Positions 6,182 through 7,460 of a stretch of DNA of 7,460 nucleotides are shown in pieces. This DNA comes from Lachnospiraceae bacterium UBA1778 (GTDB taxonomy: Bacteria; Bacillota; Clostridia; Lachnospirales; Lachnospiraceae). Numbering within the stretch: position 1 is the first letter of the stretch; every line of letters starts with the position of its first letter. The notes under the pieces are model-generated. The model saw only the letters and a list, made by a program, of their open reading frames with translations. It had not been told where the DNA came from and ran no database searches. The position numbers and the translations under genes were made by a program. Location of the stretch: positions 1-7,460 of the forward strand of contig DCGM01000114.1 in assembly GCA_002315255.1 (NCBI GenBank). Reading direction: 5' to 3'.

Positions 6182-7460
6182 CCTGCTGCCCCCTTCCTAA
6201 CAGATCGTCCTTCGTCTTCTTTTCACAGCGCTTCTTTTTATAACCGCTCATTCGGGTGTCAAATCTGCAGATATCGTGATAATCACAATATTTGCAGACG
6301 TCATCGATTGCAGCAACCGGAGTGGCGCTCACTTTGCCCTCCATTACTTCTGCTGCAAGTTCTTTTGATTTTTCCAGTACAAAGCCGCTCATCTTCTGAA
6401 GTTCTTCTGTCGATGCGATAGAAGCGCGTGCGTCAAAGTCTCCATCCTTCTTTTTCTGAAGTCCGTTGACCACTTCCGACTTTGCGCTAGCCGATGAGAA
6501 GCCGCTCTCAAGCTTCGCGAGAGCATTGCTGTCTGAATTTGTGAGTCCTTTCATGCGAAGCTCCTTATAGATGGCGGTCTCCGGGTCTTCGCTCTCCTCC
6601 ACAATCGGGTCATCGATATGATAGTAGTAAATTCCGGCGGGAATAATCTCTTTTCCGGGATTGTGGAGCTGCTCCCGCTCGGTCGCCGCCTTCAGATAAA
6701 GAAGGAGCTGGAGCTGAATCCCATAGTAAATCTTCGAATAGTCGAGCGCCTTCTGCCCCGACTTATAGTCGATAACCTTGACCCAGACGGAGTTCCCGTC
6801 TTCCGCGAGATCGAGCCGGTCGATTCTTCCGTTTAAGGAGAGCATCACGCCCTTAGAAATCGGCATCTGAAGCTTCGGAATCTGTTTTGCGTCAAATGCA
6901 ACTTCGCTTTCGATATGTTCATACGTTCCAGCTTCCCACTGCCGTTTCAATGTTTCGATCGTCCGGTTTGTAATCCGTTCCACGCGCTTCGAAAGATATG
7001 CATTGTGCGCGCCATCCTGTAAAATGGCGTACTGGCTGGTCACTTTCGCGACACTGTTCTGCACGAGCGCGAGGCGGGCTGCATTGTCCAGGTTGCGGAA
7101 CGACAGGTCCTTTTCTGCGAGTTCCAGGAAGAACTCGTTAATGCTGTCGTGGAACAATGTGCCGATATCCTTCGGGTCAATCCGATATTCCTCGCGCGGC
7201 TCGAGATGAAGCCCATAGCGGAGGAAATGCTTATAGGGGCATGCCGCGAAGCTTTCTAAGCGCGACACAGATCCCTTTATCTCTTTATTGTAAAGCTTCA
7301 GCGCAGTTTCCTGACGAAGCCTCTCTTCGGTGTAAGCATGCCTCAGGCCGCGCCGGATAATGTCAAGTTCCTCTTTACAATCGTCCTGCGAAAATGCCCA
7401 CAAGTAATAACCTGAAAGCTTTTCGTCCGACATAAGCTCGGAATAATCCTTCTCGGTATT
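6165..7460 (-). CDS. addB: ATP-dependent helicase/deoxyribonuclease subunit B (AddB), C-terminal part
   Basis: The frame is open from the right window edge and gives the last 431 residues of a protein that is normally about 1150 long; the N-terminal helicase-like half lies outside. The fragment holds the AddB nuclease and its iron-sulfur staple. Numbering from the edge: SRLESFAACPYKHFLRYGL at 66-84 carries the first cluster cysteine (Cys74). GTLFHDSINEF (His104), GRID (Asp214), IDYKSG (Asp231, Lys233) and GIQLQLLLYL with its glutamine form the PD-(D/E)xK active site. CKYCDYHDIC near the end (Cys389, Cys392, Cys398) supplies the remaining three [4Fe-4S] ligands. AddB is the partner of AddA: its nuclease cuts one strand and AddA's the other, and in Bacillus AddB recognises Chi. 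An ATG at 7433 is internal, since the frame continues upstream without a stop and addB is much longer. The gene ends 17 nt inside addA. Confidence 0.96.
   Translation of the reverse strand, partial: NTEKDYSELMSDEKLSGYYLWAFSQDDCKEELDIIRRGLRHAYTEERLRQETALKLYNKEIKGSVSRLESFAACPYKHFLRYGLHLEPREEYRIDPKDIGTLFHDSINEFFLELAEKDLSFRNLDNAARLALVQNSVAKVTSQYAILQDGAHNAYLSKRVERITNRTIETLKRQWEAGTYEHIESEVAFDAKQIPKLQMPISKGVMLSLNGRIDRLDLAEDGNSVWVKVIDYKSGQKALDYSKIYYGIQLQLLLYLKAATEREQLHNPGKEIIPAGIYYYHIDDPIVEESEDPETAIYKELRMKGLTNSDSNALAKLESGFSSASAKSEVVNGLQKKKDGDFDARASIASTEELQKMSGFVLEKSKELAAEVMEGKVSATPVAAIDDVCKYCDYHDICRFDTRMSGYKKKRCEKKTKDDLLGRGQQDEINA
6189..6198 (-). promoter_or_regulatory. Ribosome binding site of addA
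   Basis: The minus strand reads AGGAAGGGGG within the last codons of addB and ends 7 nt before the addA ATG at 6181-6179. Its position inside addB and the 17-nt gene overlap (6165-6181) indicate coupled translation, which would suit two subunits needed in equal amounts. Confidence 0.6.

Noticed and set aside
6165..7433. Treating the ATG at 7433 as the addB start
   Set aside because: The frame continues without a stop to the window edge, and AddB is normally more than twice as long, so this ATG is internal.

Overview
The window is a densely packed stretch of bacterial chromosome in which every supported gene lies on the minus strand. Reading right to left, the order is addB (3' part only), addA, a SanA/YdcF-type membrane protein gene, rfbF, a ttcA-like gene, and the first 27 codons of a probable GH36 alpha-galactosidase. 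Gene content points to the Bacillota, most likely a clostridial or Lachnospiraceae-like anaerobe. AddAB is the recombination helicase-nuclease of that phylum, and the PP-loop protein and galactosidase start resemble forms I associate with it. Base composition looks about half G+C by eye. The lineage is inference from protein resemblance; no rRNA or other direct marker is present.

Layout: 7460-6165 encodes the C-terminal 431 residues of AddB, with its nuclease domain and iron-sulfur cysteines. 6181-2324 is a complete 1285-residue AddA with all helicase motifs and a C-terminal nuclease; it carries a short tandem-repeat linker at 4460-4547. 2327-1707 is a single-pass membrane-anchored DUF218 (SanA-like) protein. 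1710-937 is a glucose-1-phosphate cytidylyltransferase. 935-78 is a TtcA-family PP-loop protein with cysteines for an Fe-S cluster. 81-1 is the beginning of the probable alpha-galactosidase, cut by the window edge.

There is essentially no intergenic DNA. addB and addA overlap by 17 nt, three junctions are 4-nt ATGA stop/start overlaps, and the remaining junction has a 1-nt gap. This is the signature of one translationally coupled transcript. I see no promoter, terminator, RNA gene, mobile element or CRISPR array.

How the genes work together: AddA and AddB form one complex that resects double-strand breaks for RecA-dependent repair. The other four genes have no obvious role in that process. 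The SanA-like and RfbF products suggest cell-surface carbohydrate work, the TtcA-like protein suggests tRNA thiolation, and the galactosidase suggests sugar use. I see no convincing undescribed system. The most unusual points are the mixed operon, a nucleotide-sugar synthase without its usual partner, and the repeat inside addA.
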